The notes under the pieces were generated by a model. The model was not told the origin of the DNA. It did not search any database and was given only the letters and a program-made list of their open reading frames with translations. A stretch of DNA of 64,000 nucleotides from Catenulispora rubra (GTDB taxonomy: Bacteria; Actinomycetota; Actinomycetes; Streptomycetales; Catenulisporaceae). Shown one piece after another: positions 42,348 through 51,239 of this stretch (within the stretch, counting starts at the first letter, position 1; each line of letters opens with the position of its first letter). The DNA lies in contig NZ_JAACYW010000013.1 in assembly GCF_015356825.1 (NCBI RefSeq), positions 1-64,000 on the forward strand, written 5' to 3'. The translations under genes and the position numbers were made by a program.

Positions 42348-44026
42348 GGCAACCTCCGGGGATCGAGGGGCGGTGCCGCGGGCGGATCGTCGCCCCCGGC
42401 GGTCAGCCGCTGGTAGTCGACCTTTCCGTTCGCGTTGTAGGGCAGGGCCGGCACGCAGACAGCCGCGCGCGGCACCATGTAGGCGGGCAGGTAGCGCGCG
42501 CAGTGGCGCTTGAGGTCGAGCAGACCGAGCGGCGCCGCCCCGGAGTGGACCGTGTAGTGCAGCACGATGTGCGCGCCGCCGCCGGACCCGGCCGCGACCA
42601 CCGCGGCGGCGGTGGCGATGCCCGGGTGGCGCAGGGCCGCGGCCTCGACCTCGCCGAGCTCGACGCGGTAGCCGGAAAGCTTGACCATCCGGTCCTTGCG
42701 TCCCCGGTAGACCAGCCGGCCGTGGTCGTCGAGGCAGACCAGGTCCCCGGTGGCGTGGCTCGCGGGGTGGCCGGCCGCGGCCGTTTCCTTGGGCCGGCGC
42801 CAGTATCCGGGTGTCACGCAGGGGCCGGAGACGATCAGTTCGCCGAGCTCACCGGGCGCCGTGACCGCGCTGCCGTCCTCTGCCCGGACCGACGCGCGAG
42901 CGCCGGGCAGCGGGATGCCGATCGGGATCGGCTGGTCGTCGCGAAGGTCCTCGGGGCCGACCCGGTGGTAGGTGCACACGTTGGTCTCGGTTGGCCCATA
43001 CAGGTTGTAGAGCGTCGTGACCGGCGGCAACACCTCCGCCAGCGCACGCAGTTGCGGGGTCGGGAAGGCCTCGCCGGCGAACAAGACGTGACGCAGCGAG
43101 GCCGCGACGTCTGGTGTCAGCGCCTCGGATCGGATGAGCAGGTGCAGGACCGAGGGCACCGAATACCAGACGGTGACCCGGTGCCGGACGATGCCCGCCG
43201 CGAGCGCGGCCATGTCCTTGGTCTGCGCGTCCGGGACGATCCACAGCGACGCCCCGACGGACAGTGCGGTGAACAGGTCGAAAGTGCTCAGGTCGAAGTT
43301 GAACGAGGCGTGGCCCGCGAACACGTCGTCCGGCCCGACGTCGAGTTCCTGGCGGGCCCATCCGATGAACACGCCCAGGTTGCGGTGCGTGATCTGGACG
43401 CCCTTGGGCACCCCGGTGGAGCCAGAGGTGTACAGGACGGCCGCGACCGAGCTGGGATCGGGCTCCGCAGTGGAGGTGTGGTGGCTCACGGCAGGCGCGA
43501 AGTCCTCCCAGCCCAGCACCTCGGCCTGATCCAGCGCCGGTCCCGACGCCCCGTCCGCGATCGCGACCACCCGCACAGAAGGGGGCAGGCACAAGGTCAC
43601 CACGAAGGGCAGGTGGCTGCGATCGACACACAGCACCGTGGGTTCGGAGTCGGCGAGCACCGCCTGCACCCGCTCGGCGGGCTGCGCCGCGTCGAGCGGG
43701 AGGTAGGCGCAACCGGCCCGCAGTGCTCCCAGGATGGCCACCGCGTAGCGCGGCTGCTTGTCCATCCAGATGGCGACCCGGTCACCCGGGCCGGCTCCGT
43801 GCCGCAGCAGCGCGGCCGCCACCCGGTCGACCTCGGTGTCCAGCTCCGCATAGCTGATTGGGTGGTCGCCGAGCAGGGCGGGGCGCGCCGCCTGCTCGGG
43901 GGTGAAGTGGGGCGGCAGCGTGATGCGGCAGAAGCTGTCAGCGCTGTCGACGCTGTCAGTACCTTGGGTAGAGGTCGGTCCGGCATCGATCGGGATGGTG
44001 GCAGTGCTCTCGTTCACGATCACCAC
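42344..44026 (-). CDS. redM: L-prolyl-AMP ligase RedM
   Basis: 560-residue stand-alone adenylation enzyme that activates L-proline and loads it on the RedO carrier. Core motifs are VLYTSGSTGVPKGV (A3), FNFDLSTFDLF, LYGPTETNVC (A5), ATGDLV (A7), YRGRKDRMVKLSGYRVELGE (A8) and the C-terminal lysine in NANGKVDY (A10). Proline specificity follows from the cluster and family; I did not extract the binding-pocket code. GTG at 44026 overlaps the redN stop by 7 bp, and the stop overlaps the redL-K GTG by 4 bp. Confidence 0.92.
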
Positions 44027-46074
44027 CTGGCCTGGCCGACGCCGGTCGCCCAGCGGTCCGACGGATCGGTGGCGGCCGATCGATCGGTGACGATCGGTCG
44101 ATGAGCGTCGCCGCGCGAGGGCAGTACACCGGTCTCGCGGCCAGCGTCGATGAAGATGTTCGCGGCTTCGTCAAGGTCTTCGGGAGTGTGCTCGGACGTG
44201 ACGCTGATCCGCAGGCGGGCATCGCCCACCGGGACACCGGGGTAGACCACCGTCTGGCAGAAGAGTCCTCGCGCCCGGACCGCACGCCCCATCTCCATCG
44301 TCTTGCGCTCGTCGCCGATGACGACCGGCAGGATGGCGCTGTCGGAGTTCTCCAGGTCGAACCCCGCCTCAACGAGGTTGCGCCGCAGGGTACGGATGTT
44401 GGACCACAGACGTGCCAGGCGCTCCGGCTCCTTCTCGATCACGTCGATCGCGGCGATCAGGCCGGCCGCGACGCCCGCGGGGATGGTCGCGGCGAACACG
44501 TAGGAGTTGGCGTAGAAGCGCAGGTACTCGATGACGTCCTCGTCGCCGACGATGAAACCGCCCATACCGGCCAGCGTCTTGCTCATCGTGCCCAGTTCCA
44601 GGTCGACGCGGCCCTTGAGGCCGAAGTGCTCCGCGGTGCCGGAGCCGGTCGCGCCGAGCACGCCGGTCGCATGCGCGTCGTCGACCAGGACGCGCGCGCC
44701 GTACTGCTCCGCGAGACGGACGATCCCGGGCAGGTCGCACACGTCGCCGTGCATGCTGAACACGCCGTCGGTGACGATGAGCCGGCCCTGTGCCTGGTCG
44801 GCGCAGCGCTTGAGGACGCGTTCGAGGTCGTCCATGTCGTTGTGCCGGTAGATGCGGCGCTGGCCGCCGGACAGCCGACATCCGTCGACGATGCTCATGT
44901 GGTTCAACTTGTCGACCACCGCGGCGTCGTAGCTCTTGACCAGCGCCGAGATGACACCGATGTTCGCCGAGTAGCCGCCGGGGAACACGATCGCGGCCGG
45001 CCGCTGCTTGAACGCCGCCAGGCGCCGTTCGAGCTCCTTGTGCAGCACGTTGGTGCCGCCGATGAGGCGGCAGCCGGTGTTGGTGGCCCCGTACACGCGG
45101 GTGGCGTCGCAGACTGCGTCGACGACCTTGGGGTGGTTGGCCAGCCCCAGATAGTTGTTGGACGCGAACATCAGGAACTCGCGGGTCCGGCCGGTGAGCT
45201 CGTCGTGGATCACGGCGCGGTTCTCGCAGCGCGACTGCAACGGCATGCCGTACCAGTGCAGCTGCTCGGCTTCCCGACTCCGGTGGTACGAGCCGAAGCT
45301 GCGCACCTTGGCGAACAGGTCCGGGTCGCGCTCCTCGGCGAAGTCCTTCATCGACCTCGTATCCCAGGGCACTGCTTCGTCGACTGCCGGGCGCCGGATC
45401 TGGGAGGTCCCCTGAACAATCCGAACGGGGGCGGGAACTGGCCGCCGCTTCGGCACCGTCGGCGGCGCTGTCGGCGGCGCATCCGGGTCGAACCGTTCGC
45501 ACAGCTCACGCAACGTGGTGGCGCCCAGCGCGGACGGAGCCTCACCCACGAAGGGCAGCCTCTGCCGGACCTCCGCGGTGATCGAAGCCAGCACCACCGA
45601 GTCGACACCGAGCTCGCTCTCGAGGTCCGCGTCCGGGTCCAGGTCCTGGCGCTGGTAGTGGGTGTGCAGCATGGTGGCGGCGATGACTGCCTCGCGGATC
45701 TGCGAGCGCTGATCCGACGGCCCGTGCGCCGCAGCGTCGGCCGACCGGACCGGTGAGGGTGCGGGTGCGGGCGCCGCTGTCGGTGCCGGCGCCGATGCGG
45801 CGTCCGAGGAATCGACGACCGCGTCGACCAGGTCCTGCACGGTGACCAGGTCCGAGCGCAGCGTCCGCTCGTCGAGTCCGAAGCGCGTGCGCAACGCCAC
45901 CGCGATCGACTCCAGGACGACCGAATCGATGCCCAGCTCGCCTTCGAGATGCGCTTCCAGGGGCAGCTGCTCCCGCTGGTACAGCGTGCGCGCGACGATG
46001 ACGTCAAGGACCTGGTCCTGCACCGTCCCGGTGGCGCGGGAGGGACTGAAGGCGGAGTTCAGCTGCTGGGTCAT
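44020..46074 (-). CDS. redN: RedN: twin ACP plus oxoamine synthase
   Basis: 684 residues with two carrier domains (S51 in LGIDSVVLE, S159 in LGVDSVVLA) joined by Ala/Pro linkers to a PLP-dependent alpha-oxoamine synthase. The synthase includes FASNNYLGLANHP, GCRLIGGTNVLHKELE and the Schiff-base K499 in GTMSKTLAG. RedN carries malonyl groups for RedX-catalysed extension of the pyrrole and condenses the chain with serine, giving 4-hydroxy-2,2'-bipyrrole-5-methanol. The ATG at 46074 shares a base with the redO stop (TGATG). A GTG one codon earlier is possible. Both ACP serines are intact. Confidence 0.92.
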   Translation of the reverse strand: MTQQLNSAFSPSRATGTVQDQVLDVIVARTLYQREQLPLEAHLEGELGIDSVVLESIAVALRTRFGLDERTLRSDLVTVQDLVDAVVDSSDAASAPAPTAAPAPAPSPVRSADAAAHGPSDQRSQIREAVIAATMLHTHYQRQDLDPDADLESELGVDSVVLASITAEVRQRLPFVGEAPSALGATTLRELCERFDPDAPPTAPPTVPKRRPVPAPVRIVQGTSQIRRPAVDEAVPWDTRSMKDFAEERDPDLFAKVRSFGSYHRSREAEQLHWYGMPLQSRCENRAVIHDELTGRTREFLMFASNNYLGLANHPKVVDAVCDATRVYGATNTGCRLIGGTNVLHKELERRLAAFKQRPAAIVFPGGYSANIGVISALVKSYDAAVVDKLNHMSIVDGCRLSGGQRRIYRHNDMDDLERVLKRCADQAQGRLIVTDGVFSMHGDVCDLPGIVRLAEQYGARVLVDDAHATGVLGATGSGTAEHFGLKGRVDLELGTMSKTLAGMGGFIVGDEDVIEYLRFYANSYVFAATIPAGVAAGLIAAIDVIEKEPERLARLWSNIRTLRRNLVEAGFDLENSDSAILPVVIGDERKTMEMGRAVRARGLFCQTVVYPGVPVGDARLRISVTSEHTPEDLDEAANIFIDAGRETGVLPSRGDAHRPIVTDRSAATDPSDRWATGVGQARW

Positions 46075-46340
46075 CACGCGAGTTCCCGTTCGAGCTTGAT
46101 TCCGCGCAGCTGGTCCACCAGGGCGGCGATCGCCGCGACGGTGCGGAAGTTGTCGGGGGTGACCTCGTGGAGCGGGACCTTGATCTGGTAGGCGACCTGC
46201 AGGTGGTGCACGAGGTCGAAGATCGCCGCCGAGTCGATGACGTTGAGCTCGACCAGGTTGGAATCCGCCTCCAGGCCGGTCGAGTCCCCGCCCATCCAGG
46301 TGTCCGCGATGTATCGCATCAGTGACTGCTGGGTGGTCAT
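46074..46340 (-). CDS. redO: Prolyl carrier protein RedO
   Basis: 88-residue peptidyl carrier protein. The phosphopantetheine site is S37 in LNVIDSAAIFDLV. It presents L-proline (loaded by RedM) to RedW for oxidation and then pyrrolyl to RedX. Length and motif are normal for the family. It overlaps redN by one base, so carrier and extension enzyme are translationally coupled, and lies 49 bp after redR. Confidence 0.9.
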   Translation of the reverse strand: MTTQQSLMRYIADTWMGGDSTGLEADSNLVELNVIDSAAIFDLVHHLQVAYQIKVPLHEVTPDNFRTVAAIAALVDQLRGIKLERELA

Positions 46341-46389
46341 GACATCCTCAATGGTTGTTGCCCAGCCGGGACGTTGTGCCCGGCACTGT

Positions 46390-47625
46390 CTAGGCGCGGG
46401 TGAGAACCAGCACCGCGTTCTGGCCGCCGAACCCGAACGAGTTGCTCACCGCCACCTCGATGGGCCGGCGGCGCGGCTCCTTGGCGACGACGTCCAAGTC
46501 GATCTCCGGGTCGAGAGCTTCCAGATTGGCCGTCGGCGGGATGGTCCCGGTCTGCAGCGCCAGCGCCGTGAAGGCTGCCTCGATCGCGCCGGCGGCGCCG
46601 AGTGCGTGACCGACCACGCCCTTGGTGGACGTCACCGCGGCCTTGTCGCCGAGCACGGCGCGCAGCATGCGGCCCTCGGCCGCGTCGTTCAACGGGGTCG
46701 ACGTGCCGTGCGCGTTGACGTGCTCGACCTCGTCCGGGGCCACGCCGGCCCGGGCCAGCGCGGTCAGGAGCGCCTGGCGGGCGCCCTTACCGTCCGGATC
46801 CGGGGTGGTCATGTGGTGGGCGTCGGCCGAAGCGCCGTAACCGGCGATGGTGGCGCGGACCGTGGCCCGGCGGGCGCGGGCGTCGGCGGCCCGCTCCAGG
46901 ACCAGGATGCCGCTGCCTTCGGCGATGACGAACCCGTCCCGGCCGGCGTCGAATGGACGAGACGCGGCCGCCGGATCGCCGGTGTTCGCCGACAGCGCGC
47001 CCATCTGCGCGAACCCGGTGGCGATCAGTGGCGTGACCGCCGCCTCGGTACCGCCGGCGATCACCACGTCGCAACTCCCGTCGCCGAGCAGCTGCATCGC
47101 GGTCCCGATCGCGGTCGCGCCCGAGGCGCAGGCCGTGGCGGTGACCAGGTTGGGGCCGGTGGCCCGCAGTTCGATGCCGAGGTGGCCGGCCACCATGTTC
47201 GGCACCAGCATCGGGATGAGCAGCGCCGACACCGCACGCGGGCCGTCGCGCAGGCTGGTGCGCAGCTGGGCCTCGCCGGTCGCGGTGCCTCCGACCCCGC
47301 AGCCGATGACGATGCCGACGCGCGCCCCGTCCCAGGTGTGCGGGTCGAGCCCGGCGTCGGTCACGGCTTCGCGGGCCGCGGTGACGGCCAGCTGGACGAA
47401 CCGGTCGTGGATCAGGCGGCTGCGACGGCCGACGTGCTTGCCCGGGTCGAATCCCGGGACGGTGCACGAGATGTCGACGGGGAGGCCGGCCAGGTTCGGG
47501 TCGTGCCGCGCGGTGGAGACGCCCGCGCACACCCCTTCCCAGCTCGCCCGCACGCCGATCCCGGCCGCGGTGACCAGTCCGATCCCGGTCACCGCGATCT
47601 CCGGCTGCGAACCCCGGGCTGTCAC
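46390..47625 (-). CDS. redR: Beta-ketoacyl synthase (FabF-like) RedR
   Basis: 411-residue KAS II. The triad is C166 (TATACASGATAI), H306 (VNAHGTSTPLND) and H340 (KGVVGHALGAAG), with terminal SNSFGFGGQNAVLVL. It elongates the fatty chain on RedQ after RedP initiation, giving the dodecanoyl unit loaded onto RedL. The GTG at 47625 overlaps the redQ stop by 4 bp (GTGA). No truncation or odd residue is seen. Confidence 0.92.
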   Translation of the reverse strand: MTARGSQPEIAVTGIGLVTAAGIGVRASWEGVCAGVSTARHDPNLAGLPVDISCTVPGFDPGKHVGRRSRLIHDRFVQLAVTAAREAVTDAGLDPHTWDGARVGIVIGCGVGGTATGEAQLRTSLRDGPRAVSALLIPMLVPNMVAGHLGIELRATGPNLVTATACASGATAIGTAMQLLGDGSCDVVIAGGTEAAVTPLIATGFAQMGALSANTGDPAAASRPFDAGRDGFVIAEGSGILVLERAADARARRATVRATIAGYGASADAHHMTTPDPDGKGARQALLTALARAGVAPDEVEHVNAHGTSTPLNDAAEGRMLRAVLGDKAAVTSTKGVVGHALGAAGAIEAAFTALALQTGTIPPTANLEALDPEIDLDVVAKEPRRRPIEVAVSNSFGFGGQNAVLVLTRA

Positions 47626-47873
47626 CTGGTACCCGCTGTGGCGACCTGCTCGCGGATGATGTCCACGGCGCGTTCCAGAGAGTCCTGTGCACTGATCGCG
47701 TCGTCGGGGATGGGGGCCTGGACCTCGCGTTCGACCACCAGCAGCAGTTCCACCAGGAACAGCGAGTCGACTTCGAGGTCTTCGAAGGTGACGCCGGGTC
47801 GGATCTGCTCGGGAAGGACCTCGAACTTCTCCACGAGGAGTGCGACGAGGGTTTCGTACGTCAAGTCAGCCAT
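47622..47873 (-). CDS. redQ: Acyl carrier protein RedQ
   Basis: 83-residue ACP with S37 in LEVDSLFLVEL. It carries the growing acyl chain between RedP and RedR. The helix II region LFLVELLLVVE is unusually hydrophobic, matching dedicated secondary-metabolism ACPs. It is coupled to redR by a GTGA overlap and is 60 bp after redP. Confidence 0.92.
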   Translation of the reverse strand: MADLTYETLVALLVEKFEVLPEQIRPGVTFEDLEVDSLFLVELLLVVEREVQAPIPDDAISAQDSLERAVDIIREQVATAGTR

Positions 47874-47933
47874 AGCCTGCTCCTAGTCGTGCGTCTGGTG
47901 TTGCCCGGTCGGGGACGAAACCGCCGGGCCTGA

Positions 47934-48953
47934 TCACGGATGGGTGAGGTCGGGCCAGGTGAGCACTGTGGAACCCCAGGTGAGGCCGCCGCCGAAGGCG
48001 GACAGCAGGAGTCGGTCGCCGGGCTTGAACCGGCCGGCCTGATGGGCCTGGTCGAGGGCCAGGGGGATGGAGGCCGCCGAGGTGTTGCCGACCTCTGCGA
48101 TGTTGGCGAGTACCCGGTTCTCGGGGATGCCCAGGGCGTCGGCGAGGCTGAGCAGGATCCGCAGGTTCGCCTGGTGGCAGGCCAGCCAGTCGACGTCGCC
48201 GGCCTGCCAGCCCGCCCGGGCCAGCACCGCTCCGGCGGACCGGGCCATGCGCTCGACCGCCTGGCGGAACACCTCGCGGCCGGCCATGGAGAAGTACTCG
48301 TCGCCGGGGGCGGGTGTCAGGCAGCTGCGACGTTGTTCGGCGCCGCCGGCGCGCACGGTGATCAGGTCCCGGCCGGTGCCGTCGCTGCCCAGGTCGAACG
48401 GGCCGATCGTGCCGTTGCCGGGGGCCTGGCCAGCCTCATCGGACTCGGTGGCACGCAGCACCATCGCCCCGGCGCCGTCGCCGAAGATGACGGAGGTGGT
48501 GCGGTCGGCGGGGTTGAGGATCGTCGAGAAGGTCTCGGCGCCGATCACCAGGACCGTGTCGACGCAGCTCATGGCGAGCAGCCCGCAGGCGGTGGCGAGC
48601 GCGTAGACGAAGCCGGTGCACACCGCCTGCACGTCGTAGGCCGGACGGCCGACCAGGCCGAGCTTGGCCGCGACCGCCGGCGCCGTGGCCGGGCAGGGCC
48701 GGTCCGGGGTGGTGGTGGCGAGCACCACGGCGTCCACCTCGGCCAGGCCCGCCGACTTCATCGCCCGGGCCCCGGCCTCGGCGGCCAGGTCCGACGTGGT
48801 CGTGCCGGGTTCGGCGAAGTACCGCTGGCGGATCCCGGTACGCATCCTGATCCACTCGTCCGAGGTGTCCATCTGAGTGGCCAGCTGCGCGTTGGGCACG
48901 CAGCGCGGCGGCAGGAAGCTACCGATACCGGCGAGAACTGCCGATCTTGTCAT
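47934..48953 (-). CDS. redP: KAS III chain-initiating enzyme RedP
   Basis: 339-residue FabH-like synthase with triad C112 (VQAVCTGFVYAL), H260 (ACHQANLRIL) and N290 (VGNTSAASI), plus MDTSDEWIRMRTGIRQRYF. It primes the dedicated dodecanoate pathway by condensing a starter acyl-CoA with malonyl-RedQ; its specificity sets straight versus branched tails. It is the first gene of the main minus-strand operon, which runs to redG without a gap over 100 bp. GGAGG lies 7-11 nt upstream of the ATG at 48953. Confidence 0.93.
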   Translation of the reverse strand: MTRSAVLAGIGSFLPPRCVPNAQLATQMDTSDEWIRMRTGIRQRYFAEPGTTTSDLAAEAGARAMKSAGLAEVDAVVLATTTPDRPCPATAPAVAAKLGLVGRPAYDVQAVCTGFVYALATACGLLAMSCVDTVLVIGAETFSTILNPADRTTSVIFGDGAGAMVLRATESDEAGQAPGNGTIGPFDLGSDGTGRDLITVRAGGAEQRRSCLTPAPGDEYFSMAGREVFRQAVERMARSAGAVLARAGWQAGDVDWLACHQANLRILLSLADALGIPENRVLANIAEVGNTSAASIPLALDQAHQAGRFKPGDRLLLSAFGGGLTWGSTVLTWPDLTHP

Positions 48954-49131
48954 CGGTCACCTCCAGGGGACGTCAGCGAAGCCCTACCGTCGTGGTCTGG
49001 TATCGCGAAGGGGAAGCGCCTCTTACGGGCCACTCGGGCCGGACAGGCACGGCAATCACTGTCGCAGCTGAGGCTGACCGAACGCTTTCAGCTCCTTGAC
49101 CGCCCGCGAACAGCCCTGATGACACCCGGTG

Positions 49132-49160
49132 GTGAAAGGAAGCTGTAAGCACTCTGTCAA
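49132..49160 (-). promoter_or_regulatory. SARP-type triple heptamer between redP and the divergent block
   Basis: Read on the minus strand, TTGACAG (49160-49154), CTTACAG (49149-49143) and CTTTCAC (49138-49132) are three related 7-mers repeating every 11 bp with 4-bp spacers, the layout bound by SARP activators. The site is about 180 bp upstream of redP and about 95 bp upstream of the plus-strand gene at 49254. The -10 expected 8 bp downstream for redP is poor (GTCATC). The rest of the 300-bp gap (48954-49253) shows no other feature. Confidence 0.55.
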
Positions 49161-49253
49161 AGCCGCATGCCACGGTGGACCCGTCCTGGTGGCACGCGAT
49201 CGGCGACGACACACGCGTCCACCCCACGACCGCCCATGAACGGAGTCAGGCCC

Positions 49254-49541
49254 ATGACATCCCAGACCAGCCTGCGGCGCCTGCTCGTCGCCTCCTGCGC
49301 CGGAGCCGCGACCGTCGTCGTGCTGCCCCGGGCCATCCCGATGCTGGCCGATACCGGCCTGCTCCGCCCGCCCGCGCACGACGACCTGGAGAACGAGTCG
49401 TCTGCGGAGGCGGCAGACCCGCCTACGCACCGATCGGGCCGGAAAGCCGCCGTCCTCGCGGTCGGCCTGGCCTACCCCACGTACCGGGCCTGGCGAGTCA
49501 CGCGCAGGCTGCGGACTCGGTTCAGCACCGAAGCGAACTGA
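49254..49541 (+). CDS. Small secreted or membrane-anchored protein
   Basis: 95 residues, MTSQTSLRRLLVASCAGAAT onward. The N-terminus is a basic stretch followed by a hydrophobic segment (about 9-27) that could be a signal or anchor. A second hydrophobic stretch (AAVLAVGLAYPTYRAW) lies near residue 70. AGG before the ATG at 49254 supports this start over an ATG at 49236. It heads the plus-strand block with redU, the position where the classical red cluster also carries uncharacterised genes. Function unknown. Confidence 0.55.
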   Translation: MTSQTSLRRLLVASCAGAATVVVLPRAIPMLADTGLLRPPAHDDLENESSAEAADPPTHRSGRKAAVLAVGLAYPTYRAWRVTRRLRTRFSTEAN

Positions 49542-49553
49542 CGGCAGGCGCGA

Positions 49554-50444
49554 ATGAGCCTCGTGGTACCCGCCCGCGAACTAGCCGCCCTCGAAACGGA
49601 TGTGCAGGCCGCCCTGGCCGCCGGCGATCAGGGATCTCTCGACGTGCTCGGGTACGGCGAGGTCACCCTCGTGCTGCGCCGCGACACCGAACACGGCTCG
49701 TTCGCCTGCAAACGCCTGCCCATCTTCCCGGACGGCAAGCGGCTCGACCGCTACCGCTCCTCACTGGACACCTACCTGCGGCTCCTGCAGGAGCGCGGCT
49801 TGCACGTCGCCGAGACGGCCCTGTGGCATATGACGCTGCCCGACGGTCGAGTCGTCGCCTACTGCCTCCAAGAGGCACTGCCTTCCAAGCGCCTGTGCTC
49901 CGCTCTCCTGCACAGCGAAAGCGAGCGATGGGCCGACGACTTCTTCTCACGCTTCCTGGACCACGTGCAGCAGACGGTCACGCCCAGCCTGGGGCTCGAC
50001 GCGCAGGCCTCGAACTGGATCGACCTCGACGGCCGACTGCACTACCTGGATGTGACCACGCCGCTGCTGCGGGACGCGCACGGCAGCGAACTCCTAGACG
50101 TGCGGCTTTTCTTCACGTCCCTGCCGTGGCTGCTCCGCAACCCGGTGCGTCTGGCGGTCGGCAGCTCCATCTTCGACAAGTTCTACACGCTGCGCGGTGT
50201 CGTGCTGGACTTCCTCGGCAACCTGATCAAGGAAGGCCTCGACGAGCTGATCCCCCGCTTCGTCGAGCACGCCAACGCCCGCCTCGACGAGCCCCTCACC
50301 GTTGACGAGGTCGCCGCCTACTATCGCGGCGACGCCCGAATGTGGGAACTGATTCAGCGGCTCCGCAAAGCCGATCGGTTCTGGCAACGCCGGGTACGCC
50401 GCCGGATCTACCCCTTCCTGCTGCCCCCGGTGGACAGACGGTGA
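49554..50444 (+). CDS. Protein with kinase/phosphotransferase-like fold
   Basis: 296 residues, not assigned to a named enzyme. DVLGYGEVTLVLRRDTEHG followed by FACKRLPIF resembles a glycine-rich loop and ATP lysine. Later LDAQASNWIDLDGRLHYLD, then VTTPL, resembles the catalytic-loop Asp/Asn and metal Asp of aminoglycoside-phosphotransferase folds. The rest is helical. It is 12 bp after the small protein and overlaps redU by 4 bp, so it is expressed with the phosphopantetheinyl transferase. Phosphorylation of a cluster protein or metabolite is speculation. The classical cluster has an uncharacterised protein in this region. Confidence 0.6.
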   Translation: MSLVVPARELAALETDVQAALAAGDQGSLDVLGYGEVTLVLRRDTEHGSFACKRLPIFPDGKRLDRYRSSLDTYLRLLQERGLHVAETALWHMTLPDGRVVAYCLQEALPSKRLCSALLHSESERWADDFFSRFLDHVQQTVTPSLGLDAQASNWIDLDGRLHYLDVTTPLLRDAHGSELLDVRLFFTSLPWLLRNPVRLAVGSSIFDKFYTLRGVVLDFLGNLIKEGLDELIPRFVEHANARLDEPLTVDEVAAYYRGDARMWELIQRLRKADRFWQRRVRRRIYPFLLPPVDRR

Positions 50445-51226
50445 CCGCCGCGATCGCACCGGACCCGACGCTCGTGGACGACGGACACGGCCTGCAGCAG
50501 CAGCTGGTCCTGGACCCGGCGCACCCGCTGCACCTGGCGTGCGTCCCGGACCTGCCGACGCTCGCGGTGGTGTCGATCGCGTGGCTGCGCGCCCGTGAGG
50601 AGTCGGTCCGGGCCGAACTGAGCCACCGGCACCTCACACCCCAGGAGCGGGCGCGAGCGGGCACCTTCTCCCGCGAGGCCCGCAGGATCGAATGGCTCGC
50701 GGGGCGACTCGCGGTCAAACACGCCGTCACCACCCACCTCAACCGCACGTCCGGCCAGACCGCCGAGACCTCGGCGATCGAGGTCCGCGCGGTGGCGTCC
50801 GGGCCGCGCGCGGGCAAGCCGTTCGTCGACGCGCCCGTGGAAGTCGGCCTGTCGCACTCGGGCGACTTCGCCATCGCCGCGTGCGGTGCCGGCCCCCTCG
50901 GCATCGACTTGGAGTGCGGCCGGGACGTCGGCCCGGTGCTGACCCAGGTGCTGGACGAGTCCCGGCCCTCGGGCGACCCCGGCGGGCGACTGAGCACGAT
51001 CCCGGCCACCTTGCACTGGGCCTGCAAGGAGGCAGTGCTCAAGCACTTCGGATTCGGCCTGCGCATCGACAGCCGCGAGGTGGTGCTCACCGAATGGCTC
51101 CCCGACGGCCGCTTCTCCTGGCGGCCAGGGCCGACACTGCGTCGCCGCACCGTTTCAAGCCCCTATCCGGCGCACAGCATCGCGCACCAGATCGCCGGTT
51201 ATTCCCTGGCACTCGTCTGGCGATGA
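50441..51226 (+). CDS. redU: 4'-phosphopantetheinyl transferase RedU
   Basis: 261-residue Sfp-type enzyme that activates the cluster's carriers (RedO, RedQ, RedN, RedL-K). Motifs are in order: REARRIEWLAGRLAVKHAV, VGLSHSGDFAIAACG, GIDLECGRDV (metal-binding Asp/Glu) and WACKEAVLKHFGFGL. The GTG at 50441 overlaps the preceding stop (GTGA) and gives MTAAIAPD; the longer frame is an out-of-frame extension into the previous gene. A length above 250 and the WxxKEAxxK motif identify the Sfp class. Confidence 0.92.
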   Translation: MTAAIAPDPTLVDDGHGLQQQLVLDPAHPLHLACVPDLPTLAVVSIAWLRAREESVRAELSHRHLTPQERARAGTFSREARRIEWLAGRLAVKHAVTTHLNRTSGQTAETSAIEVRAVASGPRAGKPFVDAPVEVGLSHSGDFAIAACGAGPLGIDLECGRDVGPVLTQVLDESRPSGDPGGRLSTIPATLHWACKEAVLKHFGFGLRIDSREVVLTEWLPDGRFSWRPGPTLRRRTVSSPYPAHSIAHQIAGYSLALVWR

Positions 51227-51239
51227 GGGAGACCCACCA

